Origin: DASQPR01 sp963836785
GTDB lineage: Bacteria > Actinomycetota > Actinomycetes > Mycobacteriales > Micromonosporaceae
Length of the DNA stretch: 64,000 nucleotides
Assembly (NCBI GenBank): GCA_963836785.1
Contig: CAWIKW010000025.1
Location: 248,001 to 312,000 of the forward strand
Direction: 5' to 3'
How positions within the stretch are numbered: position 1 is the first letter of the stretch; every line of letters begins with the position of its first letter. Shown one piece after another: positions 32,110 to 40,437 of this stretch. The position numbers were made by a program, and so were the translations under genes. The notes under the pieces were generated by a model. The model searched no databases and was not told where the DNA came from. It was given only the letters and a program-made list of their open reading frames with translations.

Positions 32110-32210
32110 CTCTGTCGCCGCTCGGCCGCCGGCTTGACATTCGCCGCCGGCGACCGCGCATCGAGCGGTCGCCCGGGGCTCGATCATCGGCCGCGATCCG
32201 AACCGCCTCC

Positions 32211-32249
32211 GGTCAGATGTTCACGGTCAGATGTTGGCGGTCAGACGCC
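32211..32249. repeat. 14-bp tandem repeat across the ubiX stop codon
   Basis: GGTCAGATGTT occurs at 32211-32221 and 32225-32235, and a partial copy, GGTCAGACG, starts at 32239, giving a 14-bp period. The third copy contains the TGA of ubiX (minus strand) in its TCA. It looks like local duplication of the gene end. Confidence 0.7.
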
Positions 32250-32876
32250 GCCGGTCCACCGTGTGAACAAGCTGTGCGGAACGCCGACGGCGTCGAGCAC
32301 TTTGCCGGCGACAAAGTCGATGAGCTGTTGCGCGGTCGCGGTCGCGCCGGCCGCGTAAAAGCCGGGGCTGGCCGGCAGCACCGTCGCTCCCGCGTCGACC
32401 AACTCGACGAGATGCAGGAGATGGCCCCGCGACACGGGCGTCTCACGCGGTACGACGACGACCGGCCGGCGTTCCTTCAGGTTCACCTCGGCCGCACGCT
32501 GCAACAGATCCTTCGACAGGCCGATCGCGATTCCGGCGCACGCGGCCGTACTGGCCGGCACCACGATCATCCCGCGCGCCGGATAGGAGCCGCTGCTCGG
32601 TCCGGCCGCGAAGTCGCCGGCGGGCCAGTGGACGATGTCCGCGTCGCTCACGTCGCTGCCCAGCCACTTGGCCAGGTCGTCGCGCCAATGCCCGTCCCGG
32701 AACGGCGCGCCGGTCTCGTCGAGGATCGTCAGGCGGGCGGCACGAGACACGACGAGGTCAACCGATTCTCCGGCGGCGATCAGGGCGCGGAGAACGGCCG
32801 CGGCGTACGGGGTGCCCGACGCGCCGGACACTCCGACGATCCACGGTCGCCGCTGCTCGTTGAGTGACACCGGCAT
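32241..32876 (-). CDS. ubiX: Flavin prenyltransferase UbiX
   Basis: Makes prenylated FMN, the cofactor needed by UbiD decarboxylases. The 211-residue protein has the UbiX flavodoxin-like fold, starting IVGVSGASGTPYA, with the conserved IVVPASTAACAGIAIGLSKD and RPVVVVPRETPVS segments. It is the partner of the ubiD gene two genes upstream. The ATG shares one base with the prenyltransferase stop. In the futalosine pathway this gene has been called mqnM. Confidence 0.95.
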   Translation of the reverse strand: MPVSLNEQRRPWIVGVSGASGTPYAAAVLRALIAAGESVDLVVSRAARLTILDETGAPFRDGHWRDDLAKWLGSDVSDADIVHWPAGDFAAGPSSGSYPARGMIVVPASTAACAGIAIGLSKDLLQRAAEVNLKERRPVVVVPRETPVSRGHLLHLVELVDAGATVLPASPGFYAAGATATAQQLIDFVAGKVLDAVGVPHSLFTRWTGGV

Positions 32877-33805
32877 CAGCTCCGCAGGTCCAGACGCACC
32901 ACCAGGTCGACCAGCGCGAACACGAACAGGACGATGCCGACCACGCCGTTGGCGGTGAAGAATGCCCGATTCACCCGCGACAGGTCGGACGGCTTGACGA
33001 TCGCGTGCTCGTACGCGAAGGCGAGCGCCGTGACTCCGAGCCCGACCCACCATGGCCAGCCGAAGCCGACGAGATAGCCGTACCACGCGAACAGCGCGAA
33101 CGTGATCACGTGCGCGATCGTCGACGCCCACAACGCGAACGGCACGCCATACCGCGCCGGCACACTGTGTACGCCGATCTCGCGATCGATATCCACATCC
33201 TGGCAGGCGTAGATGAGATCGAAACCGCCGATCCACAGGCCAACCGCGACACCGAGCACCCAGGCCGGCCCGGAGCCGCGGAACGTGCCGGTGACGGCGA
33301 GCCACGCCCCGACCGGCCCGATCAGCTGCGCCAACCCGAGCACGGCATGTGGCCAGTTCGTGAACCGCTTCGCGTACGGGTAGACAACCAACGGCACCAC
33401 GGCGAGTGGCGCGAGCATCAGGCACAACGGGTTCAGCAGCGCCGCTGCGCCCAGGAACACAACGAGTGCGACGAGCGCGCCGCCCCAGGCCGTACGCAGT
33501 GAGACCACGCCGGTAACGAGCTCGCGCGACGCCGTACGCGGATTCCGCGCATCGATGTGCCGGTCGAGGATGCGATTCGCCGCCATCGCGAACGTACGCG
33601 CACCGACCATTGCGATCGTGATGAGCAGCAACTTCACCCAGTTGACGCGCGGCACCATCGCGGTCAGTGCGGCCATGTAGGCAAACGGCAGCGCGAAGAT
33701 GCTGTGCTCGATCTTCACCAGGCCGAGGAACGCCTTGACTGGGTTCGGGACGGGCCGATCCGGCACCGTTGTGACAGCGGCTGTCAAAGCCCGTACTCCT
33801 GCCAT
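32876..33805 (-). CDS. mqnP: UbiA-family prenyltransferase of the futalosine pathway
   Basis: Polytopic membrane prenyltransferase of about 309 residues that attaches the polyprenyl chain to the naphthoate precursor. The two Asp-rich motifs are NRILDRHIDARN and DVDIDRE. About eight to nine membrane helices are visible. A gene of this type between ubiD and ubiX matches the late futalosine genes (mqnL, mqnP, mqnM). The start is uncertain: the ATG at 33805 overlaps the ubiD stop region, while a GTG at 33766 lies just after it. Neither has a strong ribosome site. Confidence 0.9.
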   Translation of the reverse strand: MAGVRALTAAVTTVPDRPVPNPVKAFLGLVKIEHSIFALPFAYMAALTAMVPRVNWVKLLLITIAMVGARTFAMAANRILDRHIDARNPRTASRELVTGVVSLRTAWGGALVALVVFLGAAALLNPLCLMLAPLAVVPLVVYPYAKRFTNWPHAVLGLAQLIGPVGAWLAVTGTFRGSGPAWVLGVAVGLWIGGFDLIYACQDVDIDREIGVHSVPARYGVPFALWASTIAHVITFALFAWYGYLVGFGWPWWVGLGVTALAFAYEHAIVKPSDLSRVNRAFFTANGVVGIVLFVFALVDLVVRLDLRS

Positions 33806-35244
33806 CTCGAAGAGACCTTGGCCACGACGTCGGGCGACATGACCGTGGCCTCGGGCCAACCCCGGTGATAACCCTCCGCCGGCGTCTTGCGGGTCGCGTC
33901 GATGCCGGCCTTGCCACCCCAGAACTGCTGGTACGACGCGTGGTCCAGATGGTCGACCGGACCGGTCGTGACCACGAGGTCGTGCGAGTAATCCACATTG
34001 CCGAACGCGCGGAACGCGACCTCGGCGTAATCATGTGGATCGCAGTCGTCATCCACAACGACGATCAGCTTGGTCAGGCTCAGCAGGTGCGCTCCCCAGA
34101 CCGCGTTCATCACTTTTTGCGCGTGCTTCGGGTAGCGCTTGTTGATGGACACGATGAGACAGTTGTGGAAAACCCCGGGCTCCGGCATCGCCATGTCGAC
34201 GATGTCGGGGATCAGCAGCTTGATCAACGGAAGGAACATGCGCTCGGTCGCATGACCGATCGGGCCGTCCTCCTGCGGCGGCTTCGACGTGATGATCGAG
34301 TGGTAGATCGGATCGCGCTGCGTCGTCATGCACTCGACGTGCAGGACCGGGAAGTCTTCGACCGGCGTGTAGAAACCGGTGTGGTCGCCGAACGGGCCCT
34401 CGGCGTGCCGCTCGCCCGGTTCGACGTACCCCTCCAGCACGATCTGCGCGTGCGCCGGCACCTGCAGCGGCACCGTCAGGCAGTCGACCATTTCAACGCG
34501 TTCGCCGCGCAGGAACCCGGCGAACATGTATTCGTCGATGTCGCCGGGCAGCGGGGCGGTCGCGGCATAGCTGACAACCGGATCACATCCGATCGCGACG
34601 GCCACCGGCAGTCGCTGGCCGAGGCGCTCGGCGACCGCATGGTGCGCGGTCGAGTCCTTGTGGATCTGCCAGTGCATGCCGAGCGTGTTGCGACCGTGCT
34701 GCTGGAGCCGGTAGAGGCCGAGGTTGCGCTTGCCCGTCTGTGGATGCTTCGTGTGCGTGAGGCCGAAGTTGTGGAAAACCCCGCCGTCGTCCGGCCAGAC
34801 CTGCAGGCCGGGCAGCACGTTGAGATCCACGTCCGATCCGCGGTAAACCCGCGCTTGGCTCGGCGCGTGCTTCGTCTTCTTCGGCGGTACGGACTTGAGC
34901 TGCATCAACTTGCCCAGCCCGTCGCGGATCCCGGCCCAACCCGGAATGAGTTCCGGTTTGACCAGGTTGCCGATCCGGGCGCCGATCTCGTCGACGTTGT
35001 CCACACCGAGCGCCATCGCCATCCGGCGTTCGGTTCCAAAGATATTGATCGCCACCGGCATGTCGCCCCGGGTCGGCGTCTCGAACAGCAGCGCTGGGCC
35101 GTGATCCCGGACGGTCCGGGTGACGATCTCGCTCATCTCCAGCGTCGGATCCACCGGTGCCGAGATCCGGTGCAACTCACCCGCGCGCTCCAGGGCCACG
35201 AGAAAGTCACCCAGGTCGTCGTACGGGAAGCCACCGGTGCTCAC
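33784..35244 (-). CDS. mqnL: UbiD-family menaquinone biosynthesis decarboxylase
   Basis: Prenyl-FMN-dependent decarboxylase of 486 residues. Characteristic parts are LVALERAGELHRI, the RNLGLYRLQ segment, HWQIHKDSTAHH, AIGCDPVVSYAATAPLP and EGPFGDHTGFY with the catalytic Glu/Arg/Glu region. It should remove the carboxylate from the prenylated or unprenylated naphthoate. The GTG at 35244 gives the usual start (VSTGGFPYDDL); the longer open frame begins at 35310. It is first in the ubiD-mqnP-ubiX operon. Confidence 0.93.
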   Translation of the reverse strand: MSTGGFPYDDLGDFLVALERAGELHRISAPVDPTLEMSEIVTRTVRDHGPALLFETPTRGDMPVAINIFGTERRMAMALGVDNVDEIGARIGNLVKPELIPGWAGIRDGLGKLMQLKSVPPKKTKHAPSQARVYRGSDVDLNVLPGLQVWPDDGGVFHNFGLTHTKHPQTGKRNLGLYRLQQHGRNTLGMHWQIHKDSTAHHAVAERLGQRLPVAVAIGCDPVVSYAATAPLPGDIDEYMFAGFLRGERVEMVDCLTVPLQVPAHAQIVLEGYVEPGERHAEGPFGDHTGFYTPVEDFPVLHVECMTTQRDPIYHSIITSKPPQEDGPIGHATERMFLPLIKLLIPDIVDMAMPEPGVFHNCLIVSINKRYPKHAQKVMNAVWGAHLLSLTKLIVVVDDDCDPHDYAEVAFRAFGNVDYSHDLVVTTGPVDHLDHASYQQFWGGKAGIDATRKTPAEGYHRGWPEATVMSPDVVAKVSSRWQEYGL

Positions 35245-35351
35245 GCGCTCAGTCTGCCAATCGTCGGCCCGGCTCGTCGCGGCACCCTCCCGATATGCGG
35301 CGTACGCCATGATCCGTCGTACACGTCACCGCCGGCGCCGCGGCCGCGTGC

Positions 35352-36071
35352 TCACGCCGGCCCGGGTGTGCCCGACATGCCCGAGTCGCCCGAGGTGCGA
35401 TGCGTGCCCGGCGTGACGACGCCGGCTTCGTAGGCGAGTACGACGGCCTGCACCCGGTCACGCAGTCCGAGCTTGGTGAGCACGCGGCTCACGTGCACCT
35501 TGACCGTGCCCTCCGACACGAACAACTCGGTCGCGATCTCCCGGTTCGAGCGGGCCGCGGCAACCAACGTAAAGACGTCGCGTTCCCGGTCGGTGAGGCC
35601 GGCGATCAGTTGCTGCGCGGGGTGCGGCGATGACGGAGGGGTCGACGGCAGCGCCGGAATGAACCGGTCGATAAGGCGCCGGGTCGCACCCGGAGCGAGC
35701 ACCGCGTCGCCCGCGGCAACCGTACGGATGGCGTGCAGCAACTCGGCCGGCGGTGCGTCCTTGAGCAGGAAGCCGCTGGCTCCCGCTCGCAACCCGGCGT
35801 AGACGTACTCGTCCAGGTCGAACGTCGTCAGGATGAGCACCCGCGTGGCGGGCGACTCGCGGGTGATCCGGGTCGTGGCCTCGATGCCATCCATGCCCGG
35901 CATGCGGATATCCATCAGAACAACGTCCGGACGGGTGGCCGCGACTGTCGCAACCCCGCTGCCACCGTCGCCGGCATCGCCCAGCACCTCGATGTCCGGC
36001 TCGGCCTCCAGGATCATCCGGAATCCGGTGCGCAACAGCGCCTGGTCGTCGACGAGAACCACGCCGATCAT
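35352..36071 (-). CDS. LuxR/NarL-type response regulator
   Basis: Two-component response regulator of 239 residues. The receiver domain has the acidic pair in VVLVDDQ and the phospho-acceptor Asp54 in VLMDIRMPGMDG, with Thr and Lys of the switch in ILTTFDLD and FLLKDAP. The C-terminal LuxR helix-turn-helix reads LTDRERDVFTLVAAARSNRE and ATELFVSEGTVKVHVSRVL. Its ATG overlaps the kinase gene's TGA by 4 bp. It probably controls the neighbouring ABC exporter, as is common for such clusters. Confidence 0.93.
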   Translation of the reverse strand: MIGVVLVDDQALLRTGFRMILEAEPDIEVLGDAGDGGSGVATVAATRPDVVLMDIRMPGMDGIEATTRITRESPATRVLILTTFDLDEYVYAGLRAGASGFLLKDAPPAELLHAIRTVAAGDAVLAPGATRRLIDRFIPALPSTPPSSPHPAQQLIAGLTDRERDVFTLVAAARSNREIATELFVSEGTVKVHVSRVLTKLGLRDRVQAVVLAYEAGVVTPGTHRTSGDSGMSGTPGPA

Positions 36072-37270
36072 GACGCCAGATCCTCGGCCACGCTGAGGCG
36101 AGCCGTGACCAGCCAGCCCCGCGGTGTACGCGGTCCGGACCGTACGTCGCCCGCGAACGCCTCAACCCGCTCGCGCATCCCGACGAGTCCACGGCCGGCG
36201 GTCGACTGGGCCGCGCTCGACCCGCCGGACGAATCGCCGATGGAGGTCCCGCCGATGCCGTCGTCGGCCACCTCCACACACACCTCGTCCCGCCCGTATC
36301 GGACGCGGACGGTGGCGGTGGCGTCCGGGCCGGCGTGCTTCATGGTGTTGGTCAGCGACTCCTGGACGATGCGATAGAGCGCTAGTTGCACCGCGGCCGC
36401 ATCGACCGGCGGTGCACCTTCGACCTCGTAGCGGACCGACAGCCCGGCGGTACGGACGCGATCGATCAGCTCGTCCAGCCGCGCGACGTCGGGCAGCGGC
36501 GCCCGGGTGGCGGCATCATCGTCGCGATCCCGAAGGACGCCAAGAAGTCGCCGCGTGTCGGTGAGCGCGAGCCGGCCGGTGGCCGAGACCGTACGCATCA
36601 CGTCGGCCGCCTGTTCCGGGGCCGAGGCGACCTTGGCCGCCGCACCATCGGACAGCGCGACCATGACCGTCAAATGATGCGCAACGATGTCGTGCATCTC
36701 GCGCGCGATCCGTGTGCGTTCCTCGGCCGCGGCGAGCGCCAACTCCTGCTCGCGATCGTGTTCGAGCCGCTTCGCCCGCTCGCGCAACTCATCCAGCAAA
36801 ACTCGGCGGGTCCGGATATAGAGACCGAGTACGGTCGCGGCGGCAACGACGGCGACGAGTGACACCGCCGACGGGAGCCAATTGTCGGCGAACACGTGGA
36901 TGCTGCTGACGACCGCGCCGGCGGCCAGCAGGACGGCCGCGATCACCGCGTCTCGACGCGGACGTAGAACCGCGACGGTGTAGAGGCCGATGACGAGCGC
37001 TGGTGACCAGACGACCTGCATGGCCCACCAACCGGTGGCCGCGGCGACGAGGAAGCCCCACGCGAACACGGGCACGGGCCAGACCCGGCGCACCACCAGC
37101 GGCGCGGCCGTCACGACGATGATCGCTACCGCAGCCCCAGTCGACAAATCCGGCGAGGATGTGACATAGACGCTGGCCGCGAGGAGTGCGAACACAGCGA
37201 CGGATAGGTCGAAGAGCCAGGATCGCGATCGACGCGATCCCGGCTCTTCGGCGGGTGTCCAGATGCCCAC
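36068..37270 (-). CDS. Sensor histidine kinase, DesK/NarL-partner type
   Basis: Membrane sensor kinase of 400 residues. About four to five hydrophobic segments occupy residues 20-152; a coiled linker leads to the HisKA_3 dimerisation box with the phosphorylated His193 (REMHDIVAHHLTVMV). The ATP-binding domain has the N box (YRIVQESLTNTMKHAG) and a G box (VEVADDGIGG, then RGLVGMRERVEAF). The GTG at 37270 starts it; an upstream open frame looks non-coding. It is coupled to the response regulator and follows the ABC permease gene after 22 bp. Confidence 0.92.
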   Translation of the reverse strand: MGIWTPAEEPGSRRSRSWLFDLSVAVFALLAASVYVTSSPDLSTGAAVAIIVVTAAPLVVRRVWPVPVFAWGFLVAAATGWWAMQVVWSPALVIGLYTVAVLRPRRDAVIAAVLLAAGAVVSSIHVFADNWLPSAVSLVAVVAAATVLGLYIRTRRVLLDELRERAKRLEHDREQELALAAAEERTRIAREMHDIVAHHLTVMVALSDGAAAKVASAPEQAADVMRTVSATGRLALTDTRRLLGVLRDRDDDAATRAPLPDVARLDELIDRVRTAGLSVRYEVEGAPPVDAAAVQLALYRIVQESLTNTMKHAGPDATATVRVRYGRDEVCVEVADDGIGGTSIGDSSGGSSAAQSTAGRGLVGMRERVEAFAGDVRSGPRTPRGWLVTARLSVAEDLAS

Positions 37271-37292
37271 GGCTACGAGTGTCCCAGCTCGG

Positions 37293-38108
37293 TCAGACGT
37301 CGGTCCGCCGCAGCCGCCACGCGGCCAAGCCGAGCAGGATGATCGCGTAGCCGCAGAGCACGGCGAAGCCGGTCCACGGCGGCAGCGGGTGGGCGGTCGT
37401 GGCGAGCCGAGGCAGCGCCGCGCCCGCGTTGGATGGCAGGAACCGGCCGGCCTCGGCGATCGACGCCGGCATGGCGCCCCAGACCGTCGGCAGCACGAAG
37501 AACACACCGACCATCGCACTGATTGCGCCGGCCGTGCTGCGTAGCAGCGTCGCGATGGCGATTGCGCAGACACCGGCGACGGTGAGATACAACGGCGCGC
37601 CGATCACGATGCGGGCCACGCCGTCGGCGCCGAGTGACGTCGGCGGGCGGCCGTGAGCCCGCCACACGACCTGCCCCAGCGCGAACGTGGCGAGCGACGT
37701 CGCCAGCGTCACCGGGAACACGACCGCGAGATAGACCGCGAGCTTGGCCCACAGCACCGGCAGCCGCTTGGGCACGACGGTCATCGACGACCGGATCATG
37801 CCGGTGCCGTACTCGCCCGCAACCAGCAGGACCGCCAGGGTCCCGAGAGCAAGCTGGGCAAAGATCGAACCGATCTGCCCGCGGGTCGCGACGTCCACCG
37901 GCATCGCCGACGAAGTCTTCTCGGCCGCCGCCGCCGCGGAGATGGCCACCCCGATCCCGACCGTCAGCGCGGTCGACGTGGCGATAGTCCACCAGGACGA
38001 GCGCAACGAACGGAACTTCGTCCACTCCGAATGGACCAGACGACGTGCGGTAACTGGCCCGGCGCCGGATGAGACGACCGGCGCGATGGTCACTGATGCG
38101 GTTGTCAT
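37293..38108 (-). CDS. ABC-2 type transporter permease
   Basis: Membrane subunit of an exporter, 271 residues, with about six transmembrane segments. The N-terminal part VHSEWTKFRSLRSSWWTIAT is characteristic of actinobacterial ABC-2 permeases next to two-component systems, and GEYGTGMIRSSMTVVPKR matches the family's conserved loop. It overlaps the ATPase stop by 4 bp. Substrates of such systems include peptides, lantibiotics and lipids; which one applies here is unknown. Confidence 0.88.
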   Translation of the reverse strand: MTTASVTIAPVVSSGAGPVTARRLVHSEWTKFRSLRSSWWTIATSTALTVGIGVAISAAAAAEKTSSAMPVDVATRGQIGSIFAQLALGTLAVLLVAGEYGTGMIRSSMTVVPKRLPVLWAKLAVYLAVVFPVTLATSLATFALGQVVWRAHGRPPTSLGADGVARIVIGAPLYLTVAGVCAIAIATLLRSTAGAISAMVGVFFVLPTVWGAMPASIAEAGRFLPSNAGAALPRLATTAHPLPPWTGFAVLCGYAIILLGLAAWRLRRTDV

Positions 38109-39028
38109 CGGACTGCCTCCAACGATGTGGCGTCGCCGTACTCCAGGCTGGCCCGAGTGGCCCGCATGAAGGCCTCCTCCAACGACGGTTGGACGACGCT
38201 GAGTTCGAGAATGGGTAGATTTGCCTGCCAGGCGATGGTGCCGACCTGGTCGGCGTCGAGGCCGGTGACGTGCAGGACGTCGGTCCGGTCGCTCGCGACC
38301 ACGACGTCCGGACCCTGGAGGAGACCGCGAAGGCGGGCCGCCTCGGGACTGCGTACCACCACCGAGGATGCGGTGGTCCGGGCGACGAACTGCTCGACGG
38401 TGCAGTCCGCTATCAGCCGGCCGCGTCCGACGACGACGAGCCGCGTCGCGGTCTGTGCCATCTCACTCATGAGATGCGAGGACACCAGGACGGTACGACC
38501 ATCGTCGGCCAGCTGACGCAACAGCAGGCGGATCCACCGGACACCGTCCGGATCCAGGCCATTGACCGGCTCGTCGAGCACCACGGTCTGTGGCCGACCC
38601 AGCAACGCCGACGCGATGCCGAGGCGCTGACCCATCCCGAGGCTGAACCCGCCGACTCGCTTTCCGGCCACGTCGCATAGCCCGACCATCTCGATGACCT
38701 CGTCGACCCGGCGACGGCCGATGCCGGCGGTCTGTCCAATCGCCAGCAGATGATTGCGGGCCGAGCGACCGGTGTGGAAGGCCTTCGCCTCGAGTAGGAC
38801 GCCCAACTCGGCCATCGGCGCTCGACTGGATCGGTAGTGCTTGCCGTTCACCCGTACGGTGCCGCTGGTCGGCTCGTCGAGGCCGGCGATCACGCGCATG
38901 GTGGTGGATTTGCCCGCCCCATTAGGGCCGAGGAAACCGGTCACGGTTCCGGGCTGGACCACGAAACTCAGATCGTCAACGGCGACCTTCGCGCCGTACC
39001 GCTTCGTGAGGTTCTCGATCTCGATCAT
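38105..39028 (-). CDS. ABC transporter ATP-binding protein
   Basis: ATPase of an exporter, 307 residues. Walker A is GPNGAGKST, the signature is FSLGMGQRLGIAS, Walker B is VVLDEPVNGLDP, and the switch His is in VSSHLMSE. A C-terminal domain of about 90 residues ends in QPSLEEAFMRAT, as in drug-export ATPases of the DrrA/CcmA type. GAAAGGAAA lies upstream of the ATG at 39028, which I prefer to the ATG 21 bp earlier. It is first of four coupled or closely spaced genes (ATPase, permease, kinase, regulator). Confidence 0.92.
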   Translation of the reverse strand: MIEIENLTKRYGAKVAVDDLSFVVQPGTVTGFLGPNGAGKSTTMRVIAGLDEPTSGTVRVNGKHYRSSRAPMAELGVLLEAKAFHTGRSARNHLLAIGQTAGIGRRRVDEVIEMVGLCDVAGKRVGGFSLGMGQRLGIASALLGRPQTVVLDEPVNGLDPDGVRWIRLLLRQLADDGRTVLVSSHLMSEMAQTATRLVVVGRGRLIADCTVEQFVARTTASSVVVRSPEAARLRGLLQGPDVVVASDRTDVLHVTGLDADQVGTIAWQANLPILELSVVQPSLEEAFMRATRASLEYGDATSLEAVR

Positions 39029-39199
39029 CGAGTTGGTTTCCTTTCGCATCGTCGCTGTCCAACACGATCGACGCTAAGGAATGCGGCACTACCGGCACAT
39101 CTGTCGTGCGACCACACCTGCGGGCACGACGTATATCCAACGACATACGCCCGCCGGCCATCGGCGCTCAGCCGACGCCACCGGCTGCGGAACAGCCAT

Positions 39200-39255
39200 G
39201 ATCTTGGGGATATCCACGTTTCCATCGGCATTTTAAGGTGGACAACCCCAAGATC
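39200..39255. terminator. Inverted repeat GATCTTGGGG...CCCCAAGATC
   Basis: Arms 39200-39217 and 39238-39255 pair at 16 of 18 positions around a 20-nt loop that contains TTTTAA. It lies in the 297-bp spacer downstream of ccsB and upstream of the ABC operon, so it probably ends the cytochrome c transcript. It is preceded by CAT, giving CATGATC like the repeats at 12524 and 45705, and shares GATCTTGG with the one at 21550. A further GCTAGC pair (39303 and 39319) sits closer to ccsB. Confidence 0.55.
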
Positions 39256-39325
39256 GCCGGATGCGAGCGTCCGACGCCGGCCGGTGGCGCGCGTGCGGCG
39301 GCTAGCGAGTAGCAGAGCTAGCGGC

Positions 39326-40437
39326 TCAGCCGACGCCGGCGTACGAGTGCAACCCGGACACGGCGAAGTTGATCACGAAAAGGTTCACCATCATCACGGC
39401 GAAGCCGGCGACGGCGAGCAGCGTCGCGACGTTGCGCTTGACGCTCGGGGTTGCCCTCGCGTGCAGGTAGCCGGCGTACACCACCCAGGCGATGAACGAC
39501 CAGGTCTCCTTCGGGTCCCAGCCCCAGTAGCGCCCCCACGCCGCCTCGGCCCAGATCGCGCCGCACATGATCGCGAGCGTCCAGATCGGGAACGCGAACG
39601 CGTGGATGCGGAACGCGAGCCGCTCCAGGCTCGTCGCCACCGGCAACCGCGGCCCCAACGTGTACGGGAAGCCGACCGGCTGCTCCGCCGCCACGCGCTT
39701 CTCGTAGCCGTTCCGGACCAGGTAAAGAGCGGCGGCGCAGAACCCGACCATGAACGTGCCGGATGCGGTGATCGCGAGCGTGACGTGGATCTTCAGCCAG
39801 TACGAGTTCAGCGCCGGCACGAGCGGCTCGACGGCGGTCCGCAGCACGATGAGATCGATGCCCAGCAGCACGACCAGCACCAGGGTCACGACCAGACCCA
39901 GCGGCCGTACGGCCGGCCGGCGCAGCACGAGGATCATCCAACCGATCGAGCAGACGAGCGTGACCGCGATGATGAACTCGTACATGTTGCCCCACGGCAC
40001 CCGACCGGCCGCGATGCCTCGCGTGACGAGTCCGGCCGCGTGCAGCAGCAGACCGGCAGCGGTGATGCCGACTGCGAGCCGGCCGAATACCGGCAGCCAT
40101 CGCACGCCACGGTCGCCGGCCAGCCCGGTTCCGTCGTCGCCATCGTCGGCCGCGTTCGATAGACCGGGCCGGGGCCACGTCCGCGACGGGACCGGCGAAA
40201 TCGGGGCCGCGTCGGCCACCCGGTCGCTGTCGCTGTGCCGTCATCGTCGCCCAGGCGCCCAACGCCGGCACCAGCACCGGCACCAGCACCGGCACCGACC
40301 AACTCCCGCTCTCGCGACGGCAGCAGCGAGCCCCCTGGCGCGCTGACCCCGATCACGTACTCGGCCGCGTAGCACATCATCGCGACGACGTACGCGACGA
40401 TCGCACCGAACAGCAGCTCGCGCGACAGCTCAGCCAC
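39326..40437 (-). CDS. ccsB: Cytochrome c biogenesis protein CcsB/ResC, frame broken near the N-terminus
   Basis: Haem-handling membrane protein of system II cytochrome c maturation. The main frame holds the core, with the tryptophan-rich WGRYWGWDPKETWSFIAW motif and conserved His in KIHVTLAI and RIHAFAFPI. The expected first helix (VAELSRELLFGAIVAYVVAM) is in a different frame, starting at a GTG at 40437 with AAGGGGG upstream and an 8-bp overlap with resB. Both parts look coding; the frame must change near 40215-40245, just after a Gly-Ala repeat. The total is about 370 residues, a little long because of the linker. I annotate one gene with a frameshift. Confidence 0.85.
40267..40297. repeat. 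GGCACC/AGCACC tandem repeat in ccsB
   Basis: Five 6-bp units of GGCACC or AGCACC encode a Gly-Ala run (GAGAGAGAGAG) in the linker after the first ccsB helix. The frame change of ccsB lies just downstream in reading direction, near another short repeat, GACAGCGACAGCGACC. Confidence 0.8.
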
